NCBI GenBank assembly: GCA_002778195.1
Contig: PCDI01000005.1
Location: forward strand, 1,083,075-1,147,074
From: Raffaelea ambrosiae
Taxonomy: Eukaryota; Ascomycota; Sordariomycetes; Ophiostomatales; Ophiostomataceae
Length of the DNA: 64,000 bases
Direction of reading: 5' to 3'
Below the pieces are notes generated by a model. That model was given only the letters and a program-made list of their open reading frames with translations. It had not been told where the DNA came from and did not search any database. Of the stretch, positions 44,839-53,928 are shown in pieces. The position numbers and the translations under genes are program-made. Positions within the stretch are counted from its first letter, which is position 1. The number at the start of each line of letters is the position of its first letter.

Positions 44839-45771
44839 ATGTCGTCGCTCATTCTTCACAGTTTCGACGCCTCGCCTTTTGGCGAGAAGGTCCGCCTGGC
44901 TTTGGGAATCAAGAATGTGCCGTGGCGCGCCGTCCAAGCCGAGCTCACACTGCCCAAACCGCTTCTCACCACCCTGGCCGGGGGTTACCGCAAAACGCCC
45001 GTGCTCCAGATCGGTGCCGACATCTACTGCGATTCGCGCCTGATCCTGTCCGAGCTGGAGCGGCGGTGGCCCACCCCGACGTTGTATCCGGGTGCCCACG
45101 CGCGCGGACTTTGCCAGGCACTCGCCGTCTGGAGCGATGTTCCGTTTCATATTGCCAGCTCGGGACTCGCCATCGCCGTGAACAAGGCGCAGTTCCCGCC
45201 TGGTCTCATGGCCGACCGGAAGCACTACTTTGCGGGCTTCATGGACATCGACACCATTGACCAGGACGTGGCGCAGATGCTGACACAGCTGCGGGCGCAC
45301 GTGGCTCTGGTGGAGGCACAGGTAGCCGACCAGATGTTCTTCCTGGGCGGCGACCAGCCCAGCTTGGCCGACATCCACGCCTACGTGGATATCTGGACCG
45401 CGAAAGCATTCGCACCGGCAGCGACAGAGGCGCTCAAGCGGTTTCCTTCTCTTCCTGCGTGGGAAGCCAGGATGGCCGCCATTGGCCACGGGAAGCGGGA
45501 AGAAAAAGAAACGACGGCCCAGGAAGCCATTGCTGTGGCCCGGCAAAGTGAGCCAGAGCAGGAGGGACTGGCAGTGGACGAGGACGACCCCTTGCACCTG
45601 CAGACAGGAGACATTGTCACGGTGACGCCGGACGACTATGGGAAAGAGCCAGTTACGGGGAAGCTGGCCAAGCTGACGGTGGACGAGGTGGCAGTGGAGA
45701 GAGAAACAGAGGATGTGGGGAAAATCGTTGTGCACTTCCCGCGAATGGGATTCAGGGTTGAGAAGCAGTAG
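44839..45771 (+). CDS. Glutathione S-transferase-like protein with C-terminal extension
   Basis: A single-exon gene of 310 residues. Residues 1-85 form a thioredoxin-fold GST N-domain: LILHSFDASPFGEKVRLALG, the cis-Pro segment YRKTPVLQIGADIYCDSRLI, and LELER-type helix LSELERRWP. The all-helical C-domain spans about 95-220, with FLGGDQPSLADIHAYVDIW typical of the GST C-domain core. A further 80 residues after residue 225 are not part of a normal GST (about 210-230 residues). They are acidic then strand-rich (QTGDIVTVTPDDYGKEPV, GKIVVHFPRMGFRV). The Ser in the DASPF segment could serve as the catalytic Ser/Cys position. Substrate and true GST activity are unknown. Confidence 0.85.
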   Translation: MSSLILHSFDASPFGEKVRLALGIKNVPWRAVQAELTLPKPLLTTLAGGYRKTPVLQIGADIYCDSRLILSELERRWPTPTLYPGAHARGLCQALAVWSDVPFHIASSGLAIAVNKAQFPPGLMADRKHYFAGFMDIDTIDQDVAQMLTQLRAHVALVEAQVADQMFFLGGDQPSLADIHAYVDIWTAKAFAPAATEALKRFPSLPAWEARMAAIGHGKREEKETTAQEAIAVARQSEPEQEGLAVDEDDPLHLQTGDIVTVTPDDYGKEPVTGKLAKLTVDEVAVERETEDVGKIVVHFPRMGFRVEKQ

Positions 45772-46523
45772 GGAGGAAGCTGCAAACACCCCAGAATGTA
45801 CATTGCGAAAGCCTGGCAAAACTACCAGAGTGCCCCCAAACCCCGTCAATTGTGACCAATATAAGGACACCTCTTTCCCCCAGCCAGCCTCGCAGACGTG
45901 GGCAGAGTTCCCACCAGGACCGAGGATGCGGTAACTGAGACAGAGTAGCAGTGTAGTTGCATTCGTATACCATCGAGAGGCTGATTGGTGGAAATCCACG
46001 GGGTCTATTATTGCTGGAACTTGGGGCCGTCCATGCATCCAACCTCGTCTCCGCACTTGGCTTCACCTCTGTACGCGTCATGGGATACATCAACGGATAC
46101 ATCGGCGTCATTTGTGGGAGCAGCTGCACAGCTCCTTGAATTCAGGCTAATAGGGAGGACCCGTCAGGTCATGATTGCGCTTTTCTTGGCCGTTTCTCTA
46201 CTGACACACAACCACGAAACCAAGCTAGTGACCTTCCAATATCCAGGGCAGCTTCCGATCTCTTGGGCATCCGGTAGATGAGGACCGCGGCAAGTTTTGG
46301 TCAAGGGGCACTCAAAGGTACCACGGTCTGCCAGAAGTGACTGCTGCTTTCCCAGCTGGGACCCGAGGAAACATCTTACGTGGCTGTCTGATTCGATTCT
46401 GTATTCCAGATTGTGGCTCCTCTTTGTTTCATTCCCTCTCAGCTGCATTGTTTTATCTCGTTCCTTGCTACCAGAGAGCATTCTCGTCGATCTGCCCAGT
46501 AAACCGCCCCCAGCGCACCCATT
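45772..46523 (+). other. Intergenic between the GST-like and GH67 genes
   Basis: 750 nt in tandem orientation, holding the GST-like 3' flank and the GH67 promoter. I looked for an upstream signal-peptide exon for the GH67 gene and found none with an ATG and a good donor. Confidence 0.45.
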
Positions 46524-49061
46524 ATGCTACCACGCGAGGACGGATTGGCCGCCTGGCTGCGCTATGGCCGCCTGCCCAAGGAGCTTAGGACGGCCGAGAA
46601 CAGCCCGCGTGTCAACACTGTCGTGGCTCTCAGCCATGACGAGAGAAGCCCAGTGATTGTAGCCGCTCGTGAGCTCCAGGACGGCTTCCGCAAGATCTTG
46701 GACCAGACCGTCAAGATTGTTCCGGCAACCAAAGGCACAAAATGGACTCCATTGTCGTCACCGGCCATTGTCGTGGGCACGGCAACCGCCTTCTCGACAG
46801 CTGGAGGCGCTCTTCCTTCTGGTGACGAGATCCCGGCACTGAAGGCGGACGGCTTCTGGTGCCACACGACGGGCGAGACACACTACATTCTGGGCCACAA
46901 CGAACGCGGTGCTCTCTATGGCGCCTTTGCCTACCTGTCCCGCCTCGCACAGGGCACGCTTACCAAGACGGTCCATGCCAGCAGCCCCAGCGCGCCCATC
47001 CGCTTTGTCAACCAGTGGGACAATCTGGACGGCAGCATCGAGCGCGGCTACTGCGGCCCGTCCATTTTTTTTGCAGAGGACCGCGTGGTGGACGACCTGA
47101 CGCGCGCCGGCCAGTATGCGCGCCTGATGGCCTCCATCGGCCTCAACGGCATCTTTGCCAACAACGTCAATGCCAACCCGACGCTGCTGGCGCCGCACAA
47201 CCTGGCAGGCCTGCAGCGGATCGCCCATGCCATGCGGCCCTACGGCGTGCGTCTGGGGGTGTCCCTCAACTTTGACGCGCCGCGCACCCTGGGCGGCCTG
47301 CCGACGTCCGACCCGCTGGACCCGGCCGTGGTCCGCTGGTGGCAGGACATCACGAAGCAGCTGTACGAGCACGTGCCGGATATGCTGGGCTACCTGATCA
47401 AGGCCAACTCGGAGGGCCAGCCGGGTCCGCTCAGCTACGGGCGCACGCTGGCGGAGGGGGCCAACGTGCTGGCCCGCGCCCTGAAGCCGCACGGCGCTGG
47501 CGACGGTCTGGTGCTGTACCGCGCCTTTGTGTACGACCACCACCTGGACGAGTCCAACCCCCAGAACGACCGGGCCAAGGCGGCCGTCGACTTCTTCCAG
47601 GACCTGGACGCGGAGTTCGACGACAACGTGGTCGTGCAGATCAAGTTCGGCCCCATCGACTTCCAAGTGCGCGAGCCGGCGTCGCCGCTGTTTGCCCATC
47701 TGCGCCGCACCCCGACCGCGATCGAGTTCCAGGTCGCCCAGGAGTACCTGGGCCAGCAGTCCCACGCGGTGTACATCGCGCCGCTGTGGAAGGAGATTCT
47801 GGACTTTGATCTGCGTGTCGACAGCCAGCCGTCTCGGATCCGGGACATTGTGTCGGGCGAGCGCTTTGGCTGGCCGCCCCAGGCCGGCTATGCGGCCGTG
47901 GTGAACGTGGGCCGCGACCCGACCTGGCTGGGCCACCACCTCGCCCTGGCGAACCTATACGCGTACGGACGGCTGGCCTGGGACCCCGTCGACGGGGCCG
48001 TCGCGATTTTGGAGGACTGGATCCGGCTCACGTTTGGGCTCGACGCGCTGGTTCTGCGTGTGATCACCACGCTCCTCATGGCCTCGTGGCCGGCCTACGA
48101 GAACTACTCGGGCAACCTGGGCATCCAGACCCTGTGCGACATCCTGTACCGGCACTACGGACCCAACCCGGCCTCGCAGGACGGCAACGGCTGGGGCCAG
48201 TGGACGCGGGCCGATGCCCACGGCCTCGGCATGGACCGCACGGTCCGGACCGGCACGGGCTTCGCGGGCCAGTACCCCCCCGAGGTCGCCCGCGTGTACG
48301 AGCACCTCGCGACCACGCCCGACGACCTGCTGCTGTGGTTCCACCACGTGCCCTACACGCACCGCCTCCGCGGCCCCGGCCAGAAGACGGTGATCCAGCA
48401 CTTCTACGACGCCCACTACGAGGGCGCCGCGACCGCGCAGACGTTCCCGCGCCTGTGGGAGCAGCTGCGGGGCCGCATCGACGACGCGCGCTGGGCGCAC
48501 GTCGCCTTCAAGCTGGCCTACCAGGCGGGCCACGCGCTGGTGTGGCGGGACGTGGTCTGCCGCTTCTACCACAACCTGAGCGGCATCGCGGACGACCAGG
48601 GCCGCGTGGGGCACCACCCGTACCGCATCGCGGCCGCCACGGCCATGGCGCTGGACGGCTACGAGGTGGTCCCGGTGACGCCGCCGGAAGCGGCGTCCGC
48701 TCCCGGCCGGGCCGTCCAGACGACGTCCCGGGAGAAAGCGGGCACGGCCAAGACGACGCTGGCGTCGGTGGCGTCGGGCACGTACGACCTGGCCGTGAAC
48801 TACTACGACGTCGACGGCGGCTGCGCGCAGTACGAGCTGTTCCTCAACGACAGATCGGTGGGCCGGTGGGCGGGCAATCTGCAGGACAAGCTGTCGCATG
48901 ATTTCTCCGCGTTTCTGGACGGCCAGTCGGCCACGCGCATCACCTTCCCGGGCGTGTCTGTGCAGCAGGGGGACGTACTCTCCATTGTGGGCCAGCCAGA
49001 CAAACAGGAGCGGGCACCGCTGGACTACGTGTCCATCTTGCCGCCGGGCGTTGTGGACTAG
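46524..49061 (+). CDS. aguA: GH67 alpha-glucuronidase
   Basis: A single-exon gene of 845 residues, the normal GH67 size. It begins directly with the mature-type sequence (DGLAAWLRYGRLP) and contains FVNQWDNLDGSIERGYCG, a family hallmark. Candidate catalytic residues by motif and spacing are Glu297 (general acid, KANSEGQPGP) and the base pair Asp379 (KFGPIDFQVREP) and Glu407 (QVAQEYLGQQ); the 28-residue gap between the last two equals that in characterised enzymes. It releases 4-O-methylglucuronic acid from the non-reducing end of aldouronic acids derived from glucuronoxylan (family knowledge). Unlike most fungal GH67 proteins, no signal peptide is visible and an in-frame TAA lies just upstream of the ATG. 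The enzyme is therefore either intracellular or its true first exon lies further upstream. Third-position GC is very high. A GH30 relic lies convergently next to it. Confidence 0.93.
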   Translation: MLPREDGLAAWLRYGRLPKELRTAENSPRVNTVVALSHDERSPVIVAARELQDGFRKILDQTVKIVPATKGTKWTPLSSPAIVVGTATAFSTAGGALPSGDEIPALKADGFWCHTTGETHYILGHNERGALYGAFAYLSRLAQGTLTKTVHASSPSAPIRFVNQWDNLDGSIERGYCGPSIFFAEDRVVDDLTRAGQYARLMASIGLNGIFANNVNANPTLLAPHNLAGLQRIAHAMRPYGVRLGVSLNFDAPRTLGGLPTSDPLDPAVVRWWQDITKQLYEHVPDMLGYLIKANSEGQPGPLSYGRTLAEGANVLARALKPHGAGDGLVLYRAFVYDHHLDESNPQNDRAKAAVDFFQDLDAEFDDNVVVQIKFGPIDFQVREPASPLFAHLRRTPTAIEFQVAQEYLGQQSHAVYIAPLWKEILDFDLRVDSQPSRIRDIVSGERFGWPPQAGYAAVVNVGRDPTWLGHHLALANLYAYGRLAWDPVDGAVAILEDWIRLTFGLDALVLRVITTLLMASWPAYENYSGNLGIQTLCDILYRHYGPNPASQDGNGWGQWTRADAHGLGMDRTVRTGTGFAGQYPPEVARVYEHLATTPDDLLLWFHHVPYTHRLRGPGQKTVIQHFYDAHYEGAATAQTFPRLWEQLRGRIDDARWAHVAFKLAYQAGHALVWRDVVCRFYHNLSGIADDQGRVGHHPYRIAAATAMALDGYEVVPVTPPEAASAPGRAVQTTSREKAGTAKTTLASVASGTYDLAVNYYDVDGGCAQYELFLNDRSVGRWAGNLQDKLSHDFSAFLDGQSATRITFPGVSVQQGDVLSIVGQPDKQERAPLDYVSILPPGVVD

Positions 49062-49218
49062 GGCTGTGATTTTCCACACTTTTGGGTAGTTCTTTTCGTT
49101 TCGTTTTATTTTGGGTTTCCGTGGCACGAGAAGAATGCCTCTGTCTTGTGATGGAATAGGAAAGGCAGAGCAAAACTTGCGGGACAACATAGTAGGAGGT
49201 AGCGCCAGGTACGATTGA

Positions 49219-49519
49219 TCAATTTGGTATGGTATGGAATGGGGGCTCGTTGAGGAAGCCCAGCATGCTGGCGCGAATCCCGGCATCGCGAGAGAAGCGC
49301 GCCCACTGCACCAGACAGTCGGCGTAGGCCGGCCTCGGCACGCTGAAACGCCTCCGACAAGCCCAGCCCGTCGAGCTCCTGGTACGGGATGCTGGTGTCA
49401 ACAGAGATGGGGATGGTGGGCAGGGCAGAATCAGTGCTGGTCGCTCTCTTGTCCCCTGTTGGCGAGGGCAGACATTGCCCAGAGAGGGCAAGAAGCAGGA
49501 GACAGGTCAAGCCGGACAT
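49219..49519 (-). pseudogene. GH30 glycosidase relic with internal deletion
   Basis: The minus-strand frame starting at 49,519 has a signal peptide (MSGLTCLLLLALSGQCLPSP) and the GH30 N-terminal motif ISVDTSIPYQELDGLGLSEAFQRA-type (only the start of it is intact in frame). Near 49,340 the sequence jumps, in another frame, to YADCLVQWARFSRDAGIR followed by MLGFLNEPPF. The latter is the GH30 segment around the acid/base Glu (normally GFLNEP). Well over 100 residues that should lie between these blocks are missing, and nothing follows the FLNEP motif before the stop at 49,219. The relic therefore lacks the nucleophile and most of the barrel. Fungal GH30 members act on xylan or beta-1,6-glucan/galactan. 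It ends 158 nt from the GH67 stop, tail to tail. Confidence 0.65.
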
Positions 49520-50674
49520 GATTTCGTATGTCCAGACGACGTGGGCTCGTGACAAACTGGACATGTCTGCCCGAGTCTTGCCAAGCAAGACAGAAAGCTT
49601 GGCAGAGACGGCATTTTTGTACAGCTCAAGGTGGTTATTGACTGCCATTGCCCCATCCTCTCATCTCCTCCTCAGAGTGACATTCAGTCTCATGTTATCA
49701 ACAGTTTAGCCGGCCTTCCCCCCCCCCCCCACCTAACAAATCGTGTCAATCGGATAGATGCTGCAGGTAGGCCACAACCCCGTAACCAGCAGGCAAGTTA
49801 AACAGAGGCCAAAAAGTCTGATCCCAGCCGGCGTAGCTCTTCCTCTATGTCCCCACCGTCCCACTGAATCCACTAGTTATAATGTCTGTGAATCACTCCC
49901 CGACGTACCACTTTCATGGACGGTCTATTTATGGCCTGGATTGTTTTTGGCTTTGCTGCTATACTGGGTCTGATGTAGTTATTCTGCGAACCCTGGATCA
50001 ACTTGACAAGAACCCATTATATTGTTGCCGAACCAAGACCCAGCCATGCATATATTCCCTGTAGAGACCGCAGTATCTTACTCGTCATGCTCGTCATCAG
50101 CCCAGCCCCAAGTTCACTAACATCAAGGCTCCGGGTCACGTGCGTGTATGCACCGGCAAGGACTACAAGGCAGGCGATCGATGATCCGGGTTTAACAAGT
50201 AGCGCGTCTTCTCAGTACTTGGCGAGTAGATAGATGCGAAGACGTGTGTCTGAATTCTCCGTGTTCTTAGGATTGGAATATTCTACCACTTTGCCAGCGT
50301 GTTTGCGTTCTTCGGGTTGTGCCTTGACCCAAGGCAAAAAGTTCAATGCCCACCTATTGGCCATCATGCCACTACACTCGGTTTAAAGAGGAAATAGCGA
50401 ACGCTATTGTGCAACGTTGTCACTATTGATGCCACACTGTTTAGTGGCACTGTTCTCCTACGTGCTTAAAGTCTGTTGTTATTTTTTCTTGCTTCTCTCT
50501 TTCTTCCCTTTTCTCTCCGCCTTTGACTTTCGTCCCCCCTTTTCGTATCGATCTTGGCGAAGTACCAGAGTTTTTTGGGTCTTATTTTCGCTTTCTCTCT
50601 TTTTTTCCTTTCTTTCGCTTCTTGTCTCTGACTTCTCCAAACACGACTACATTGTCCACAAGCTCAACAACGAA
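49520..50674. other. Intergenic region
   Basis: 1.15 kb with no supported gene. From about 50,460 it is T/C-rich and then reads CAAGCTCAACAACGAAATGG, a typical fungal leader and start context. This suggests the promoter of the following protease relic once worked. Confidence 0.45.
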
Positions 50675-51993
50675 ATGGCTTCCGTGGTGACACCCACCAC
50701 AGTGGCCCCTTTTCTGTCTCCAAGAAAAAGGAATATCACACCCGGCGCAGAAACATCTAGCAATGAGAAGAATCACGGGGATGAGACAGAGCAGCAGACA
50801 CGAATTCAGAGTGGCAAAGAAATTTCTCTCTCCTTTAGTCTGCGACGTGATCCCAGAGCCTTGCAATGAAGGAGAACCGGAAAACACTATTTGACCTCTT
50901 TCCAGAAGTCTCCGGTTTATCTCTTTGTGACGGGATATTGATAATCAGCTTAAAAGACGTCCCACCAAAACCATGGCCAAGGACTGTGGCCGGCGTCAAG
51001 GTGTTTTTTACAGATCAAGTTTTTGACACCGTAATGCCGGTTGGCTTCATGGGCGCCCGTGGGGTTTCAGATCCTGCCCCTGACATTGCGGGAAAGGACA
51101 TGCAGGATTGATATCCTCTCTTTGATGCAGTGCGTTGCTATTTTCGGGACGAGGGCATCTCCGTCACGGAGGTCATGTACAAAGGGGGGAACAGTCTGTT
51201 CATTGTTTTGGAAAGCAAGAGTACCGACACAACGAAGCTTCCCTGGAAAGCAGGAGGCGTCGTTGGCATGTACTGCTATGAGGACGAGATGGAACGCCCG
51301 ATGGATCACCAGGCTCGGCAATTCAAAGACCCAAGTCCAGGGCAGTCCGATAATAGCGAATATGGGTCACTTCGACGTGGCCTACGACTTGCATCTGGGA
51401 CTCTCTCCGATCACGATAGCGCACACTGCTGCACGACAAGCGGCGTGGCTGTGGAGAAGGATGGTCAAAGGTGGATGGCAGCGGCCTTGCTGGGTTTCCG
51501 ACGAGTTGTGGCACCAAGGTCTTTCACCCAACCCCAAACGCCCGACACATTGGCGATGTTTCCATGGAGGTTTCCGGGGGCAGCGATATCGCCCTCGTTA
51601 AGCTTCGAGACGAGGAAGTGTACAACAACACAACTTTTGAGAGCATCGACACAACAGAGCCCCTCCAGCTTCGATCCCTGGCATGTGCGAAGAACCTAAA
51701 ACAAAGAGACATTTGTTTCATGGACAGCCCCGAAACAGGAGCCATCTCTGGCTCGTTTTACGCCGCCTCGTACCAACGCCTCTATAATGAAGATGCGTAC
51801 GCGCACAACTGACTTTTAACCAGATGGGTCTACACAGCCGAAGACAAACTTCCGATGGGGATTTGTGGGAGTCCCATCTACACAGAGGATGGGGACGTTG
51901 TTGGGGGTTTTCCGGTATGCCAATGCTAAGAATGGCCTCTGCTGCATCACGGCGGCGGAAATTCTGGTTGACAATGGCTGTACGCTATTGTAG
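50675..51993 (+). pseudogene. Chymotrypsin-fold protease with Cys at the nucleophile position, broken
   Basis: A probable start at 50,675 opens a 65-codon frame (MASVVTPTTVAPFL ...). The conserved part then reads in another frame from about 50,866 (TLFDLFPEVSGLSLCDGILI, KPWPRTVAGVKVFFTD). It meets an in-frame TGA at 51,109-51,111 (QD-stop-YPLFDAV) and continues in the same frame through EGISVTEVMYKGGNS. At 51,490/51,491 one base is missing exactly at the codon expected to encode the catalytic His (AAAL-GFPTS, normally AxxHGFP). The next frame has KVFHPTPNARHIGDVSMEV and GGSDIALVKL (catalytic Asp), then a TGA at 51,810. The nucleophile region WVYTAEDKLPMGICGSPIY has Gly-x-Cys-Gly-Ser instead of Gly-Asp-Ser-Gly. 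A further +1 in a G run (51,903-51,907) precedes the final RYANAKNGLCC ... stop at 51,991. At least three independent lesions mark it as non-functional. Confidence 0.7.
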
Positions 51994-52243
51994 ATGGCCT
52001 GAGATTGCTTACCCCTGCAACTTGGGTGCTCTGCGACTGCCTATTCATGTTTAGTTGTGTTCTTTTCATTTTATCAATACCATCAATGCAGTGTGTTCGA
52101 CAGAAGCCATTTCGTCTCCAAATGCTTTTTGTTGTACAATCAACGTGACTTTGTCTGTTTAATTTGCGCATGAAGCGACAAGTCAAGAACATTTGCGTGC
52201 CTGAATTGGATTTCATGTCTTCAGTGTGCTTTACGCAAATGCT

Positions 52244-52531
52244 CTACAGTCCAGGCAAACCCCCAAGATGTTTAAGTCTCGTCGCCTGACAGGGAACGAG
52301 CGCGTCGACAGCCTCTAGCGAAAGCCAGTTTGCTCTCAAGTCGTAGAGTTCTACAGCAGCATCCCAAAACTCCCCCGGGACCAAGCCGTTCTTAGGATGT
52401 GCCCGGAGACGACGCTTCAGCGCTATGCTGAGCACTTCAATCCGGTCGTCCAAGACCCGGAACTGTTGGTAGGTCGTTACATGGCGCAGATACCTGAGCT
52501 CAAGGAGTCTGCTCTGAAAGAAGCAGGCCAT
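52244..52531 (-). CDS. Small hypothetical open frame or fragment
   Basis: An open frame of 95 codons (MACFFQSRLLELRYLRHVTT ... VPCQATRLKHLGGLPGL) with a natural helical, Leu/Arg-rich composition. I do not recognise it, and it has no signal peptide. It could be a fragment of a larger decayed gene, since it sits between relics. Codon use looks coding-like, but this alone is weak evidence. Confidence 0.25.
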   Translation of the reverse strand: MACFFQSRLLELRYLRHVTTYQQFRVLDDRIEVLSIALKRRLRAHPKNGLVPGEFWDAAVELYDLRANWLSLEAVDALVPCQATRLKHLGGLPGL

Positions 52532-52917
52532 CGTGTTGGGGTCGCTGTCGCATGCGGGAATGAATGCTCGAATGTGTCGGGGTTGCGTGTGTATATTTCG
52601 TGTAGCGTGTTTTGCAAATATGATTGGAAGAATTGCAACTACGAAGTATGAAAAAAAAAATTAAAAAGATTAAAAAAAAATCAACGTTATAACATATACT
52701 AGAGCCTATAGCTAGATGCTATCTTACCTTGAAATTTCGGACGTAAACGTCAGAGTTCGCGTAGGGCTGTCCAAATCACGCTCTAGAATCTCCAGCTAAA
52801 CCACGGCCAAAGACCAAGTCAGGGTCAGACCGGGCATCAAATCATGCAGAACAAAAGCTCATACTGCCTACCCGTAAATCAAAAAAAAAAAAAAAATCAG
52901 AGCCGCAGCGAAGCCGT
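52532..52917. other. Intergenic region
   Basis: About 385 nt of AT-rich sequence with several A-runs (52,649-52,680 and 52,879-52,894), forming the 3' flank of the proline-rich gene. Nothing else is seen. Confidence 0.45.
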
Positions 52918-53928
52918 TCATTTGACGACCTGTAGAATGAAGTGCATGACGGGCATGTGCTTCCTCTCACCGGCTCCCGTCTCGTTGTAGATGCTCTGGC
53001 TCTCCTTCAGAACCGCGTAGAGGTCGTCCCGCGTCTCCACGACCAGAGGGACAATGACGTCCTTCTTTCCGTCGTTGCCGCGCACCCACAGCCGCCACGA
53101 CCCCACACTGTGTCTGAGATCGCAGTAGAGGGCCTCTATCTTGTCGAGCAGCGTCAGGCAGTTCACGGGCGGGTCCTCTTCGGCCGGATTGTGGGTTTGC
53201 CGCCATCCACGGTACCGCTCGATGTTCTTGACGAGGGCGTCCACGGAGCCATTGTGCGCATTGTTGCGGTGCGAGATCTCCCGGCCACGGTGATCACACA
53301 GGGAGACAATGTAGCGCGGGCGGTCCGAATACGTGGACCGGCGAATGTCCTCTGCCTGGGCAAGGGCGACGCACGGGATGGAGGGTGCCTTTGCATGGCC
53401 CTTTGGGAGGAACCGGAACTTGCGCGTCTTCTGGGGCGATTCTTGTGCAGTCAGCAGCGGGGGCTCCGGCTCCGACCGTGGCTGCCGTGGCTGGGAGGAT
53501 CGCTGGGGCGACGTCTGCGTTGGCCTCCTGGGCGTCGAACGAGCGCCCAATCGATGCCGGCTTCGTGGCTGGTGCGGAGGTGGAGGCGGAGGCGGAGGCG
53601 GAGGAGGTGGCGGCGGCGAGAACGGCGGGTAGCCGCCCATGCCGTAGGCTATACCGCAGTCTATACTATAGCCGTACATGATCGGCGGCGGCGGCGGCGG
53701 CGGCGGCAGTAGGGGGGGTGGTGGTGGCATACCACAGTTGTGGCAAGCCCCGGGACATGGGAAGCCATAGAGAGGGGGGGGCATGCCAGGAAGGGGCATA
53801 CCGCGGTGAGCCATACCCGGGTAAGACATTCTCGGGTCGCTCAGGTACGCCGCATTGCAGTAGTACGGATCTCCTCGGCTCGAGGCATGTGCGTTGTAGT
53901 AGTGGTGCTGTTCACGTGAATAAGTCAT
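52918..53928 (-). CDS. Proline-rich hypothetical protein
   Basis: A single-exon gene of 336 residues. Residues 1-120 are rich in Pro, Gly, Tyr and Met, with long proline runs (PPPPPLLPPPPPPPP and a second run of about 14 Pro after PPFS) and a CHNCG pair of cysteines. Residues 120-180 are basic and Ser/Pro-rich. The last 160 residues look folded: RYIVSLCDHRGREISHRNNA, VNCLTLLDKIEALYCDLRHS, SWRLWVRGNDGKKDVIVPLV, HMPVMHFILQVVK. I recognise no named domain there. Proline runs could bind profilin or WW/SH3 domains, but that is only a possibility. The gene appears intact and is flanked by gene-poor DNA. Confidence 0.65.
   Translation of the reverse strand: MTYSREQHHYYNAHASSRGDPYYCNAAYLSDPRMSYPGMAHRGMPLPGMPPPLYGFPCPGACHNCGMPPPPPLLPPPPPPPPIMYGYSIDCGIAYGMGGYPPFSPPPPPPPPPPPPPPHQPRSRHRLGARSTPRRPTQTSPQRSSQPRQPRSEPEPPLLTAQESPQKTRKFRFLPKGHAKAPSIPCVALAQAEDIRRSTYSDRPRYIVSLCDHRGREISHRNNAHNGSVDALVKNIERYRGWRQTHNPAEEDPPVNCLTLLDKIEALYCDLRHSVGSWRLWVRGNDGKKDVIVPLVVETRDDLYAVLKESQSIYNETGAGERKHMPVMHFILQVVK

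Noticed and set aside
44731..46056. A 441-codon minus-strand open frame
   Set aside because: It lies opposite the GST-like gene and reads as low-complexity antisense sequence.
46758..49286. Long minus-strand open frames of about 390 and 440 codons opposite the GH67 gene
   Set aside because: They are antisense to a clearly identified GH67 coding sequence and arise from its very high third-position GC. Their composition is Arg/His/Val-rich with no motif.
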